A stretch of DNA of 64,000 nt from Pyrrhosoma nymphula (GCA_963573305.1 OY754329.1:66709084-66773083), one strand, 5' to 3'; numbered from the stretch's first letter, positions 34,735 through 45,539 are shown. A program made the numbers and translations. The notes: generated from the letters alone by a model not told the origin.

Positions 34735-35130
34735 GATCAGGCGTTGGTTAGCTTATCATCGAAGGGATTGGAAGCATTGATTGTAAACTATAGAATTTCA
34801 TGAGAAAATAGGTGCGTGAAATTAGTCACAAGGACACAAAAGCAATGAGATTTCTTAGTACAAAGAAAGAGAAAATGGTGATGTATAAGGATGGAGCAAA
34901 CTGCTGCAAATTGAGCGATTGAATCAGTAGGGTGGTAGAAAAAGGAGTATATAGCAGCATGGACATTAGAAGGAGAATTGCGCTAGAGTGAGAAGCGTTC
35001 AGAAGTAGGAGGGGACTGATTACGGGGACTTTGGGTAAGAATGTAAAGAGAAGGCTGGTAAAGAATTTAATATGGGGTGTTGCGTTGTATAGTGCATAAA
35101 AGTGAACTCAGAGAAAAGTGAAAGAGAATA
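34735..35130 (+). pseudogene. Decayed LINE reverse transcriptase fragment
   Basis: In the plus strand the catalytic region reads PDDQALVSLSSKGLEAL, where the intact LINE has FADDQALVSRSSKGLQTL. In shifted frames come MDIRRRIAL, GLITGTLGKNVKRRLVKNLI and WGVALYSA, matching DIRRRIAL, GTLSNDVKKRLVKSLI and WSVALYGA of the intact copy. Several stops and frameshifts interrupt it, and the Phe and Ala of the FADD box are lost or shifted. It is an old, truncated member of the same family in the opposite orientation. Confidence 0.82.
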
Positions 35131-35139
35131 AGCTAAAGT

Positions 35140-36300
35140 ACACCAATAGTTGAGGTTTTTACATTTTAACTGATTAACCAATTTTGACACAGTGAATTGG
35201 GAAAAACTAACGTTTGGCTTTGGAAAGAGCATAGATACACCAAAGGAACATTCTTATCTCCACGGAGAAAAGAAAGAAAAATACACAAAGGTGAGTGATT
35301 ATCCTGGAGGAAAAGGTGCGAGTGTTGACCGACCAGGGTAAACAAAGTCACAGACCCTGAGAATAATAGGCAAACAATTAAACGCGGATCACAGAGGGAA
35401 TAAGATAGGAGGACAAAGAAATAAGTAAACAACAAACTATAATGGAAGAAAGAGTCAGTCAAATCCAGTGATGAGTGCGTACGAGGAAGCCAGGAAATAT
35501 AAACGCAATGCGAAATATAGGCACTCAAGAGGATGTACGACCTATATTTGCCTTTATCCAACATTTATTTCTTGCCCTGGACACGACCCAGAAAAATGCT
35601 AAACATTAATTCCGAGCCATATGACATGAACTTGCTACATACATATATTTGGTATGGCCTAGAATAATCTCACGATATTGGCTGCAAAAATTCGAAAATC
35701 GTTTTTCAAGGAAGGCTTTCCCGGACCATAAATCAAACGGTGTGGCTACACCTGCCAGTGACGTGATTTTGGTAAGTTCGCGAGAGATTTCTTCAGAGGT
35801 CAATCAATTATTTGCATGTACGTTACGTTTCTAAAGGCAGTCCCGTAAATCTCACGTATTATTGGCACAGGAATGATTGGAATATTTCAAAGAGAATATA
35901 TCTTTCATTGAACATAGTAATTCCCTCCATAATACTTTTATGCTAAAAACTTCATTTAAGATAATGAATCGTAGTTAGCAATGCAAAATATACATAAATG
36001 GGAGCTTGGAAGATTCAATGACATCAGAGTCATCTACGTGCCCAAGTATTCATACTCAATACGTAATTGTTTTAGCGGCATAAAGATAACTGAAAGAAAC
36101 TTGTGGTGGGCAATGTCGAAGGGAAAAGCTACGACGTTTAGAACTAAAATTTCGCTCAAGAGTTTGCACCACAGAAGAGATAAGTGATAAAACTTTCTCA
36201 ATAATATTTAAATGCATAACTTGTACACAAATAAAAAATAATATTTACATATGTTTTAAAAAGAGGATATTACACTGTATATCGGGGCAGTGACTTTTAA
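35140..36300. other. AT-rich stretch, no gene seen
   Basis: The minus frame 35166-35564 (132 codons) has no recognisable domain and looks like a chance hydrophobic frame. At 36301-36332 TGCTGGCCTTGAATGCTGG is part of a 15-base tandem pair. Confidence 0.45.
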
Positions 36301-36520
36301 TGCTGGCCTTGAATGCTGGCCTTGAATGCTGAGTTTTTTCAATTCCCATTGTTGATGCAACGCAATATACGGATATTAGTCTTTTGTTCAATTTTAATTT
36401 CTTGTATTCACAGATATCTCGTTATCCTGAAATAAATCTTAGCAAAAGCTTGAGCATCCTCCTGCGCCATCTTCTTTTGTTACTTCCAACCACACGCTTC
36501 TTATTCTTTATTGATAAGGA

Positions 36521-36630
36521 GACGTTCAAGTATTACGTAAGCACCCCTAAGGCTGGGGGGGGTGTGTTACGAGTTTGCTTACTTTTGCTGACAAGTGGGA
36601 GGGGGGGTCATAGTATTTCTTACGCAAGAC
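36521..36630 (+). mobile_element. CGTAAGCA-ended short element, copy 1
   Basis: ACGTTCAAGTATTACGTAAG at about 36522 opens the block, GC-rich G runs follow (GGGGGGGG at 36555), and it ends with GTATTTCTTACGCAAG. The second copy at 39808-39935 shares the same opening, C/G runs and CTTGCTTAC string, so the two form a family of short elements with TTACG(T/C)AAG ends. Confidence 0.55.
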
Positions 36631-36710
36631 AGGAAGGAAAGTACCAGAATTTAAGCAGAAAAACAAAATTGTTTTACAAACGATTAAGTAATTCAAATGG
36701 TATATTTCAG

Positions 36711-37160
36711 GCAGCGTTCGCGTCCAAAAAGGAGGGGAACATCACGTTCTGGTACCTCCATTCTCGGAAGCGTTGAACAGGAAAATAAACAATCAATTGA
36801 AACAAAGAATGAGAAAAAGGACATTTTGGCAATTTCAGAAAGACCTCGGATGAAGCCTTCACAAGAAGCTTCTGAAAAAAAAATTGGTACGCTAGAGAAA
36901 CATCTCAATGCGTCGTACACAACAAGAAGCTCAATGCCAAGCAGTGAAATTGAGAAACAAATCGTAAAACTTAAAAAAGAACTAAAACATGAAATGACTT
37001 CTTTGAAAAGGAAGAAACAAAACGCAGAATACCAAAAAAAGCATAGAGACAAAACATATTGAAGCTTGATGAAGTTTGCAGTGAAAACCCTGGAATAAAA
37101 ACGAAATTATCCTTGCGAGAATCAGTTGGACTGAATCCTTCGTTTAACTTATTTATTAAT
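36711..37160 (+). pseudogene. Lysine-rich coiled-coil coding remnant or exon
   Basis: An open frame from about 36697 (ATG) to TGA 37060-37062 encodes about 121 residues rich in Lys, Glu and Ser. Its last third (EIEKQIVKLKKELKHEMTSL) has a clear heptad pattern. The ATG lies in a pyrimidine tract ending TATTTCAG at 36704-36711, so the true start may instead be a spliced exon beginning at 36712. Just past the stop, the next frame reads KLDEVCSENPGIKTKLSLRE, which looks like its natural continuation after a frameshift near 37055-37062. It could be a broken transposon-derived gene or a real exon; I do not recognise the family. Confidence 0.35.
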
Positions 37161-37164
37161 TTAA

Positions 37165-37485
37165 AAGTTTTCACACGTGTTTTCACTCACGTTATGAAGA
37201 ATGTTTTCAACTTCTCTCTGATTTAAAAAAGTTTATATCGTTTAACGTTTCGCATCTTCTACTGGGCGCTTTTTCAAGAATAATGTGCATTGTTGTAGGT
37301 GGAGGAAACGAGAGGGACAACAATCGATAGAGGCTTGCAAGGACTGACGTATGTATTTAAGGATAGCCTTCTAAAATGAATATAAATTCCGTTGAAGCGT
37401 CCAGCAGAGGACCAAAACGTTGAATTTCTCACTGAAAAGCCGAAAAAATATTCAGAATATGAACATTTCACGTACTCCTACATAA
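37165..37485. other. AT-rich stretch, no gene seen
   Basis: No supported coding. The minus frame 37274-37471 is unrecognised. Confidence 0.45.
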
Positions 37486-37518
37486 TGATAATAAATAATA
37501 TAATAATAATAAATGGGT
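37486..37518 (+). repeat. TAA-type microsatellite
   Basis: Imperfect run of AAT/TAA units next to the 3' end of the truncated LINE below. Confidence 0.8.
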
Positions 37519-37559
37519 GTATCCGCATGACTTCAAGTCTCCTTGCCGTATTTCAATAT

Positions 37560-38335
37560 TATTATTAGAATTAATCTACCGGCTGAGGTAGGTTTTCATG
37601 GAAGAGAGTAGAAATCGTCTAGGTTTAAGAGATATCTCATATCTCCTTTGAGGATTTTTTTCTTCATCTCAGCCTACGTTCAACCTCTTTCCATACCGTC
37701 CATTAAACCTCATCTCTTTCTTCCCCTTTCCCGCTAATCTAACATCCTCCTCTCAATCAGAGCCTGAAGCAGCCCTTCGCTCATTATCACATCTTATTTT
37801 GCCACCTAACTTGCCTCTTCCTAATCTCCTCAGTCTTTTCTGTACATGCTTACTCAAGGTTTCCGTCATCAGTCCCCCCTGTTGCTGAATCCTGTTTTCA
37901 ATACCTTTGTTTCTCTTCCCACTTTCCTGCAAAGCATTAACGAAGTGATTAAATTGTTTTACTTGCTCCAGTTTGTGCTCTTCTACTTTTAGGACCAGCC
38001 TCGCTATCTTTGTACTGAAAAATCCCATTACTTTTTGTTTCTGATTTTTAATCCTCATTCCCAATTTTTCGTACTGATTTTCTAACGCTAGAGCTTGCAA
38101 TTCCTTCGATGGTCGACTAATCAATGTCTGGTGGTCACAACTTTGATTCCCACATCTAGTATACATTCTGTTTTTTTTTAATTTCTCACCGTTTCTCCGG
38201 CATTAATATTAAAAAGCAAAGGCGATAATGGGTAGTCTTGCCTTACCCCGTGAATTTTAACTGCCCACCCTGATTATTCGTCAGCCACCCTAACCTGTTC
38301 CCTCTGGGTCATGTATGCTCCGCATGAGCCTCATA
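37560..38335 (-). pseudogene. 5'-truncated copy of the RTE-like LINE
   Basis: Minus-strand copy of the 3' half of the intact LINE. The terminal TTAATCTACCGGCTGAGGTAGG matches 28079 onwards. The coding part carries ARLVLKVEEHKLEQVKQFNH, where the intact copy has AKLVIRVGSHKLEQVEQFNY. Short deletions, in-frame losses and stops disrupt it; the longest surviving frame is 137 codons (37753-38166). The 5' break lies near 38335, where the CATCAGG-type module begins. It ends in a TAA-rich tail. Confidence 0.85.
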
Positions 38336-38385
38336 CCTGAAGACGGACGAAGCCTAGGTCGCGAAAAAAGAAAATTTATGAGGAT
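38334..38385 (-). repeat. Single-arm copy of the CATCAGG module
   Basis: Read on the minus strand: CATAAATTTTC, then CGCGACCTAGGCTTCGTCCG, then TCTTCAGG, in the same order as an arm of the fold-back at 31628-31812. It sits exactly where the truncated LINE stops. Confidence 0.5.
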
Positions 38386-38399
38386 GCGTTATGGCAGCG

Positions 38400-39040
38400 A
38401 TAGGCTTGTTGGGGGAACACTGAGAAAACGAAAACTAACTTTTAAAAAATTTCCGATATTTAATGCATTCCTTATTTAAAAAAATTAAATATGAGTAAAA
38501 ATCAGCAATCAAAATGAGCATGAATCTTTGAAATGCGTATAAACGGATGAAATACATTCCTTAAACCTCTGTTTGGATTTAGGTCAAAAGCTTTTCAATA
38601 CGTTTCCTATACTTATTTTTATGCTCATAATTCAATGTATATTGCCTGTTACTCTTATAATTTATTCAGATTAATTATTTACTAAATCAAATTTGTGTAT
38701 AATTGTTACCAAAGGTATGTGTGTGCCATTGGTAATTGTCCTAATAACTATAATTATCATTACATTATCTCATATTATTACGTAATGCTCTCTGCATCCA
38801 TTTGGCTCAGGAATATCAATATTAAGGGGTGGCACACGCTCGGCTTGAAATTAAGTTTGATGCAAAATGAAGCACTAGTATACACATTGGTTGTCAACAG
38901 CTGAACTATGATATTTATTGTAATTTCACAGTTTCACACTTAATTTCTCCACTCTCTAATTTAGTCAGCGCTCTTCCATCACGCGCCCCGGAAAACGGAG
39001 TCCAAAAAAGAACGGTGTGCCTCTGTAAAATCTGTGATTA
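38400..39040. other. AT-rich stretch, no gene seen
   Basis: No recognisable coding or repeat signal. Confidence 0.5.
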
Positions 39041-39059
39041 ACATGTAGGTGGCGGCACG

Positions 39060-39480
39060 GTGTGAAGTAGGCTACTCCTGAGTATTGACCGCTGGGCCAC
39101 CATATACGTCCCACCTTCCCCGGCGTTCGCGACACCAATCGCGGAGAGGGCCCTCCCCGTCCGTCGTCGGCGACACGACCGCATTATGGCCCCGGAGGCA
39201 CAGGCTCGTCAACGCCTTCCTCCGTCACAACATCCCTGCATTCTATCTCTCTCTCCCCCCACTTTGCCACCACTGTTTGTCCGAGGGTCCGGTTGCGGTC
39301 CACGGCATGACCCTCACCTGCATCCCGACCACATTAAATCGGTTCCCTTGCGCCGTCGGGAGCATGGCTTTAGCATCAAGTTTGCTTTTATAACGACGGA
39401 AAAACGACTAGATCGAGAAGGAGCCTCCGAAAACGATGGACTTCCCCTGTTGCCCGTGAGAGTACGAGGCAATACGGTCG
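39060..39480. other. GC-rich island with overlapping frames
   Basis: Plus frames 39085-39393 and 39186-39545 overlap in different phases and are rich in Pro, Arg and His. No domain is recognised, no splice sites stand out, and frame length is explained by high GC. Confidence 0.3.
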
Positions 39481-39807
39481 TAAAAGTATTTGTTTACTTT
39501 CTCCTTTCAAAGAAAAATAATTATATGCCATCCTGGCCGAGGTAGGAAATTAAGGAATCTAATAGCAAGGGTCTGATAAATTGTGATCAGTGTCTTATAA
39601 TCAAATCGTATAACAAGGTTTCCTTTCATATCAGGAAAAAAATTAATGCAATGATTCCATTTTCCCAATTTATTTTTCAATTATCTTTTAGGTATTAACA
39701 TTTTGACATTTTTTCTCTAAAAAGCGAAACATATGCGGACAACGAAATCACACAAAATAAAAATAATATAAAAATATAAAAAGATATTATACCTACGGTT
39801 AACGTCT

Positions 39808-39935
39808 TAGGGAGCGTTCAAATATTACGTAAGCACATTTTTGAACTTTCTTGACCCTCCCCCCCCCCACCCCTTGCAAGGAAAAATAAGACTTTGCCGA
39901 CCCCCTCCCCCCCACTTGCTTACGTAAGATTTTTT
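39808..39935 (+). mobile_element. CGTAAGCA-ended short element, copy 2
   Basis: GGGAGCGTTCAAATATTACG followed by TAAGCAC opens the block at 39810. CCCTCCCCCCCCCCACCCC and CCCCCTCCCCCCCA fill it, and CTTGCTTACGTAAGATT closes it. ATTACGTAAGCA near 39828 and TGCTTACGTAAG near 39918 are inverted relative to each other, giving short TIRs. Same family as 36521-36630. Confidence 0.6.
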
Positions 39936-39949
39936 TATTTTTTTAGCAA

Positions 39950-40550
39950 TGTCACATGAGTACTATAAAAAAGCGTACTATTAAAGTACTTTAATAGTAT
40001 TTATTAGTAAATCAAATTTATCATAGTAGGTATTCATTAACAAATTATTATTAGTACGCGTAACGCTTTATTCTATCTGGGCGTTCTGTGTAGTGTAGAA
40101 AAAATGTACTTCGAGCGTAAAACCAATCGATCGCTGAAAGCGAACACGCACGCGAATGGGCGAACACATCACTCCACATTTAATAGAGTGAGAAGCACTC
40201 CAATACTTTATTCAAGCATCCACAGTTTCACTTCTGTAATGCGTCACCGCGATACTTAATTTTTTAAATTTGTAGTAATCTAATGTTTATGGCTACACTC
40301 ATACATGCAAATTTGAAGGAGGAAGTTTGCACGAGTAACATTAATAAACGATGATGAGCATTGAATTCTGATTTAAATAACTATTATATAATGGAATACA
40401 AGAAGATGTAATGAAATGTGTGCTAATGTACGAGAAAAGTACACAGTAGTAGTTTTTTTCACTTAAATAACATTAAACTATTTGATAAAAAATTAAATAA
40501 TTAGAAAAAATATGAAATATTGCATCTAAAATGATACTTCGGATACAATA
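39950..40550. other. AT-rich stretch, no gene seen
   Basis: No coding signal. Possibly part of the 3' side of the transposase-like pseudogene that follows, but no TIR was found. Confidence 0.4.
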
Positions 40551-40563
40551 CAATTTTAATTTT

Positions 40564-42144
40564 CTAATCACTTGGTGACCAAAGTCCTTGTACCCAATCT
40601 TCTATATTCTCAATTATCATATTTTCATGAGTTTCTGTCTGGTGCACTTCAGGCTCAGGAGCATCCATGTCCTTACAGTTCAGCCACTCAGCATCTTCTT
40701 CTTCATGGTGATTCTGAATGATGCACATCAGCTTGTTTGCTCGCCGAACAGCTATGCGAACTGGTCGTGTTCTTGGAATATTGAGCGTCGCAGTTAGATT
40801 TTGGTGCAGGGCTTTGCGATGGAGAGCTGCAGACCTCTTCGAAGCATGGTAAAGCCCACAGGTTTGACAGGTCCTTTTGTATAGGTGGGGATTCACGGAT
40901 GGACAGAAGTAGTCATACGAAAATTGTGAGAACCCTGCTGCCACCACATCCAATTTCAATGCCAGACGGACACTTAGACTGAGGAAATCACTCCCTTGCT
41001 AACAGTTAAGTCATGAGGGGTTTGCGTCATTTTTACAGGAGGCAAGAAGTGCCCTGGAAGTACTCTGAATAAACCACTTCTTGCTGGAGAACAACATTTT
41101 GAATCTTTGTATTTGACTACTTGTAGCAAGTATTGACTCTCGCGGACATGTTCTCAATACCATTTTGTTTCTGGATTATCTGAGAGTTCTATATCACCAG
41201 GTGCAATGTGTTTAGCATGTACGGGATATCCATTAATTTGCATGAAGTTCCATACCTCTGCCAGAACCTTCCCAGCATATTCGAAGTTGGATTTTTCCAG
41301 ATCTTCATTGACCGCGCGACCACGATCATCCAAGTTGGAGCCCAAGTGGTCATGTGGTAAGTAAAAGAAATCCAGCTAGCTCCCTACATAGTAGTGTCAT
41401 TCTACGCTCAACTCGGTTGAAAGCACTCTAACCTGGAGCATTTGTTGCAATGAATAGTGCATATAAGCCGTACTTCGTAAAGCGATGTACAGCAAAAGAT
41501 GTAACCTTCTGGTATCGTGGATTTTCATCCGGTCCTCCGTAAACTGTGACAATTACAATAGGCTTGATCAAACCTTCTGCTGATCTCACCAATGGCTGAA
41601 ACTCACTAAGTTCTAGCAACATTTCGAAGTCCTTAGCGTGCGTATTGGCGGTAGATGAACAGTGTTTTCCACTTCTGATAGCAATGAACGTTGCCCCAAA
41701 GTAGCCTACAGCATGAGGATTTCCAGGTTTCTTAGATTCAATCACGATACCGGCGTACACAGATGGTATGCGCTTGTGACGCTGCGCTATCACCCAGTCG
41801 TGGTCAGGCAATGAAACCCGATATTCCATGTGAGTAAGCATGGGCGCTTGTTTCGTTGCTGCAACAAGGCCAATAGGAACACGTGCCTTGTCGTCTTGAG
41901 ATAAAAGGAATACTTGAGCTGGCCCAGGAATTGAGGCTAGACTCTCCAGGTAACGGATTGATGCCGTTGCAAACTGGCTGTCTATATGAGTGTGGTGGTG
42001 ATCCTGCTGAGCCCGTGAAAGTTTGAATGGAACAGTTGACACGTGTCTTTGACCTTCCACAGTGGTCGAGCATTTGGGTAATAATCGGAGGTAGGTAGCA
42101 CTACGGCTAATGCGGAATGATTCTGTATACAGTAAGGGAAAGAG
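40564..42144 (-). pseudogene. Broken transposase-like protein with C-terminal C2H2 finger
   Basis: Minus-strand coding runs from about 42144 to TAG/TAA at 40564 in pieces. The long piece (42060-41431) carries ISQ/LSQDDKARVPIGL, HDWVIAQRHKRIPSVYAGI, GATFIAIRSGKHCSSTANTH and TVYGGPDENPRYQK. It ends at TAG 41428-41430, after which the frame continues SAFNRVERRM. A frameshift near 41350-41365 leads to HDHLGSNLDDRG and EVWNFMQINGYPVHAKHI. TGA 41154-41156 interrupts before EHVRESQYLLQVVK. A second frameshift near 40985-41000 leads to the tail, CQTCGLYH-x8-H-x4-H, a C2H2 finger, then an acidic end. Related multicopy proteins occur in many invertebrates and I infer a DDE/D-type transposase of an unnamed family. 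The Y before GGPDEN replaces what I recall as an Asp in relatives. A possible splice acceptor at 42122-42125 may mark an exon start. Confidence 0.75.
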
Positions 42145-42149
42145 CTATT

Positions 42150-43045
42150 AATCATAGCACATCGTGATGATTTGAACATTATCTAGTTTAGAAATATCTA
42201 CACATCTCATGCAACTCACTTTCACCTGATAGGAATTTTCAAAATATTTCTCGAAATAAATATGAAAATACAAATGACAGCCAGTTTCTCTCTGCAAGAC
42301 AAATATCGACTTTCTGCACATTTGTTTTCCTTCTAGTCAAGCTCGCGCGAAAAAATGAAACTGAATAAAAACGCAAGTAATTGAAAAAAACTCCCTTGAG
42401 TAATTGGAACACCTTTTCAGCGAAACAGCAATTTCATTTGTCGCCTTAGAGCCCCAATAAATCTCTCTCTCTCTCTGCCTCTGTCTACATCGACCGTCTT
42501 CATTCCACGTAGGAAGGCTTTTCGACGGGGATTTCTGCAACGATTTTCACGGCTTCATATCCCCTTAATGCCCTACTCCCCTTTAAAACCGTTCCTTTCC
42601 ATTCCTCCCCCAATGCTCGCTCTACTCCATCCTTTCATCCTCAACGCGTGAAAATGCACCCCGAGGAGATTCTCTCAAATTGGATCCAATTCTTTGTTTT
42701 AGCCTCTTGTTCTGTTTTCTCCCTCGCTGCCACGGTGTGAATTGGGAGTTTAAGGTGGTTCCACCGTAAAATAACTTAAATATCATTCATATTGTTTATA
42801 CTTGTAGATAAACTTGCCCTCAATCTGATATGAACGACTAAATGTTACCTTTCCACGGTATTTCAATTGCCTCATTAAACTTGAAATTACATGGCGTTCA
42901 ATGGGAGATTGAGAGAAACATGGGGAAATTCCATTTTCGCGGAAAACTGTTTAGAAGGAAATAATCCAGAGAAATTGAGTTAAAATAAAATATAGTATTT
43001 TATCATCTTATTTTTCTATTTATTGGGGAAGAAATGCCGTAATAG
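42150..43045. other. No gene seen
   Basis: A short CT microsatellite lies at 42462-42478. The minus frame 42337-42540 is unrecognised. Confidence 0.45.
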
Positions 43046-43049
43046 AAGT

Positions 43050-43158
43050 CAAAATGCGGTAATTCGTTAGAAATGGCGCTGCAGTTGGATCCTATGGCTG
43101 GAAACAAGTGCTCATTTAAAATATATTTGTGGAATAATTTACATATTCTGTTCCTTAA
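43050..43158 (+). repeat. Dispersed repeat, copy 1 (AAAATGCGGTAA family)
   Basis: Aligns with 60405-60512: GTCAAAATGCGGTAA, GGCGCTGCAG, then a TATG and ATTAAAA/ATTTAAAA block and GGAATAATTTACATATT versus GAATGATCTGTATATT. Both are on the plus strand. No coding. Confidence 0.6.
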
Positions 43159-43159
43159 T

Positions 43160-43415
43160 TTTGGTTTCCTCTAGGTAACACATTTCATCAGCGAAAACAG
43201 GGTTTTTTGTACAAAATATCAAAAATGTGGAATTAAGTATTTGTTTTGACTCACACAATCACGGTGGAACCTCCCTAAGAACGCTTAAGCACAAACGTTT
43301 CCTAGAATCTCATGAAATCTAGCCTAGAAATAAATGTTTTAAGTATAAAAACATGTTTCGTGAAAAGCCACTATTTCCTTCATTTTTTTCGTAAATATAT
43401 CATTACACGCCAAGG
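43160..43415. other. AT-rich stretch, no gene seen
   Basis: Nothing recognised. Confidence 0.45.
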
Positions 43416-43417
43416 GA

Positions 43418-43521
43418 ATGGAATCCGGCATGAAAAAATCATTTGACTTGACCGGGATTCAAACCCGGATCTTTCAATTTCCAATCAGGTGTGCGAGCTA
43501 GTCACTCCACCAAGGCCTGAC
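43418..43521 (-). mobile_element. tRNA-derived SINE, family A (minus)
   Basis: Minus-strand order: CTTGGTGGAGTGACTAGCTC (A-box side), CACACCTGATTGG, GATCCGGGTTTGAATCCCGG (B box, T arm with perfect stem), then TCAAGTCAAATGATTTTTTC. The same head and body junction is seen at 59733-59855. A tRNA gene is rejected because the acceptor stem does not pair. Confidence 0.82.
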
Positions 43522-43529
43522 TGTCGTTT

Positions 43530-44395
43530 AGTGGGTTACCAACTGTCCTCGGGTGGATTCCTGGTCAATACCGCTCCCGTACATGCTTTATTATACAAAT
43601 GTCAAAGATTAGGGTTAGTCCCTGAAGATGTGAAGCCTACAGTGGGGTTCGCCCTTGCTGTTGTTTTGTTGTACACCGTTATGTTTGTAAAGTGTTTTAA
43701 GAGCGGAAATCAACTTTTTTTTTAATTTAATTGCAATTGTCAAACCATAAATTAGTAGTTTCCTGGCAGTCCTCCCCTTAACGGGTGAACCTATTTGCAA
43801 AGGAAATGCTCCCAATGTTTTTTTTATAGAAACCTAATAAAGAGTGCGTCTGAGTTTCGCTAGTCGTCAGTAGACAAATTCCATCGCATTCAAGCAACAA
43901 GTAACTAAATAGTAAGGAGCCAGTTTCTAACGAAACTATTAGATAGATTAGAACTATTAGAGCGCGGCGGCGGCTGGGTACCGTAGGCACGTGGCTAGTG
44001 AGGTTACGAACAAAACCCATGCCTATTTACCAAATATGTAGCTGCAAGGCAAGGTGGCTACAAGACCGTTTTTTTTCGCATGCAAAGCGGAAGATATTCA
44101 TGAATTTTCAGGTCGTAATTCTGCGCTACTCTATGTTTTGTCCATCTTGTGGGGTAGGTATGTGTGGCTTATTGTCCGTAACACGCACCAAACTAATGCC
44201 TCAACCAGCTAGTGGCCGGTGTCGCATGCCGCCCCTGCACTCAGAAGGCAGTTTTTTGCGAGATAGGTTTCTAGGGAAAAAAGGCCCCGGGAAATGGTTT
44301 GTTTTACGCACTGCGGGACCTCATGTACGGTCTACGAGGGTTATATTTTTGGAGGAAGAATATCGAGAGCTTTCGATTTAAAGTGTTGAAGTTAA
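43530..44395. other. No gene seen; CTTCAGG-type string at 43615-43650
   Basis: On the minus strand CCACTGTAGGCTTCACATCT followed by TCAGGG resembles the end of the fold-back module. The plus frames 43489-43725 and 43998-44381 are unrecognised. Confidence 0.35.
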
Positions 44396-44409
44396 CGAAC
44401 ATGCACACC

Positions 44410-44778
44410 AGGGGGGTTATTCTGTAATCTCAATTAAGTGAGAATGCGTCATAAAATGTGGAAAATTACGTCATTTTTCGTAGTTCAACTCCGCCACCCA
44501 GGCGGTGTGACCATCTTCGGCTCTCAAGTGGGGAACTGCCGGTCTATTTATTTGATTCATCCGCACTTTCTACTCTAGATCCATATCTTTCGACTCTTGA
44601 TCCGTTTCATTTGGCTCCGCATTACAATAGCTCCATCTCACCTGTCCTTAGGAACGTGAAATGGAGCAACCATCGGACCTTGGCCGATCGTGAGCCGATC
44701 ATTATGAGAGCGAAACGGATCTCCCGCCTTCCCGCTAAGAGTCATTAAAAATGTGAGATTACAAAACAACCCCCCAGC
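44410..44778. mobile_element. TIR element, about 370 bp
   Basis: GGGGGGTTATTCTGTAATCT followed by CA at about 44411 matches, inverted, GTGAGATTACAAAACAACCC followed by CCC at about 44754-44777 (two mismatches in the first 24). Inside, GCTCCATCTCAC and GTGAAATGGAGC form a second inverted pair near 44630-44665. No clear target duplication was found. The plus frame 44458-44748 lies inside and has no recognisable domain, so it is taken as chance. Confidence 0.7.
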
Positions 44779-44789
44779 GCACTTTAGCG

Positions 44790-45320
44790 CACACGAACGA
44801 CGTTGAACAGAATGATGTGCGCTGGGGAAATGTTTTGTAACCTGCCGGTAGGTAGCATTCTGTGGTTGAAAAAATGTCACGGAAAAACATTTTTGTTTGA
44901 AGTTGTTGAATTCGTTCAAAATAAGTATTGAAAAACGTAAGCTTTTCATCATAGAGTAATTAAAAACCTCACAATATGCATGTTTGACGCCTTTACTGAA
45001 AATCAACAAACTTGAAAACAATCACGGTGCCATAAACGACATTCTTTTGTTGTGTAGCGCACATCAACTTTACTCCCGATTGGTTTTATAGTGCGCTACC
45101 TAGTGTGTAGGGTCTGTAATAAATGGAAGGCAAGCGTGCTGTTGTTTTGCAAAGTGTACAGCGCACTATAGAGATTGGAAAGCATCCATTATTTATGGCT
45201 TCGAAAGCTCGTATGAGTGTTCGTGCTCGTTAGCAGCTATATTGTGAGTGAAAGGTTTTTTAGACCTTATCTTACGATGGTAATGTTTACCTCCCTGGAG
45301 GATTATTGCCGTTAGTCCTA
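44790..45320. other. No gene seen
   Basis: GTAGCGCAC (45055) and GTGCGCTAC (45091) form a short inverted pair; GCGCAC-type strings recur at 44776, 44789, 44817 and 45159. No coding recognised. Confidence 0.4.
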
Positions 45321-45329
45321 GAAAACTGG

Positions 45330-45528
45330 ATCATCTTTAATAATTTCCTCCAGTTTCGCTTCCCTTACACTCATGTATTGCTTCATAAACTCACTCCTTT
45401 TTTGAATACATCTAATATTCCTCCTCTTTAAAGTCTCTTCTACGACACTCAACCATGGTTTTCGCAGTCTTCCCCTTACTCTCACACCTTTCATTCTAAC
45501 ATTATATCTATTTGCACGCCAAGACCCT
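45330..45528 (-). pseudogene. LINE C-terminal tail remnant, frame still open
   Basis: One minus-strand frame stays open for about 63 codons and reads RVRGRLRKPWLSVVEETLKR, then RCIQKRSEFMKQYM, then AKLEEII. The basic G-R-x-R-K-x-W-x-x-V-V-E-E-x-x-K-R pattern is typical of the C-terminal end of LINE polyproteins. The homologous fragment at 9565-9740 shares its order. No reverse transcriptase is left upstream. Confidence 0.6.
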
Positions 45529-45539
45529 CTGCTTTCTTA

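Noticed and set aside
35166..35564. 132-codon minus-strand frame, hydrophobic
   Set aside because: No domain, no conserved motif and no splice context; the length is possible by chance.
41804..42179. Additional minus-strand frames overlapping the transposase-like pseudogene
   Set aside because: They are in other phases than the coherent protein and show none of its motifs.
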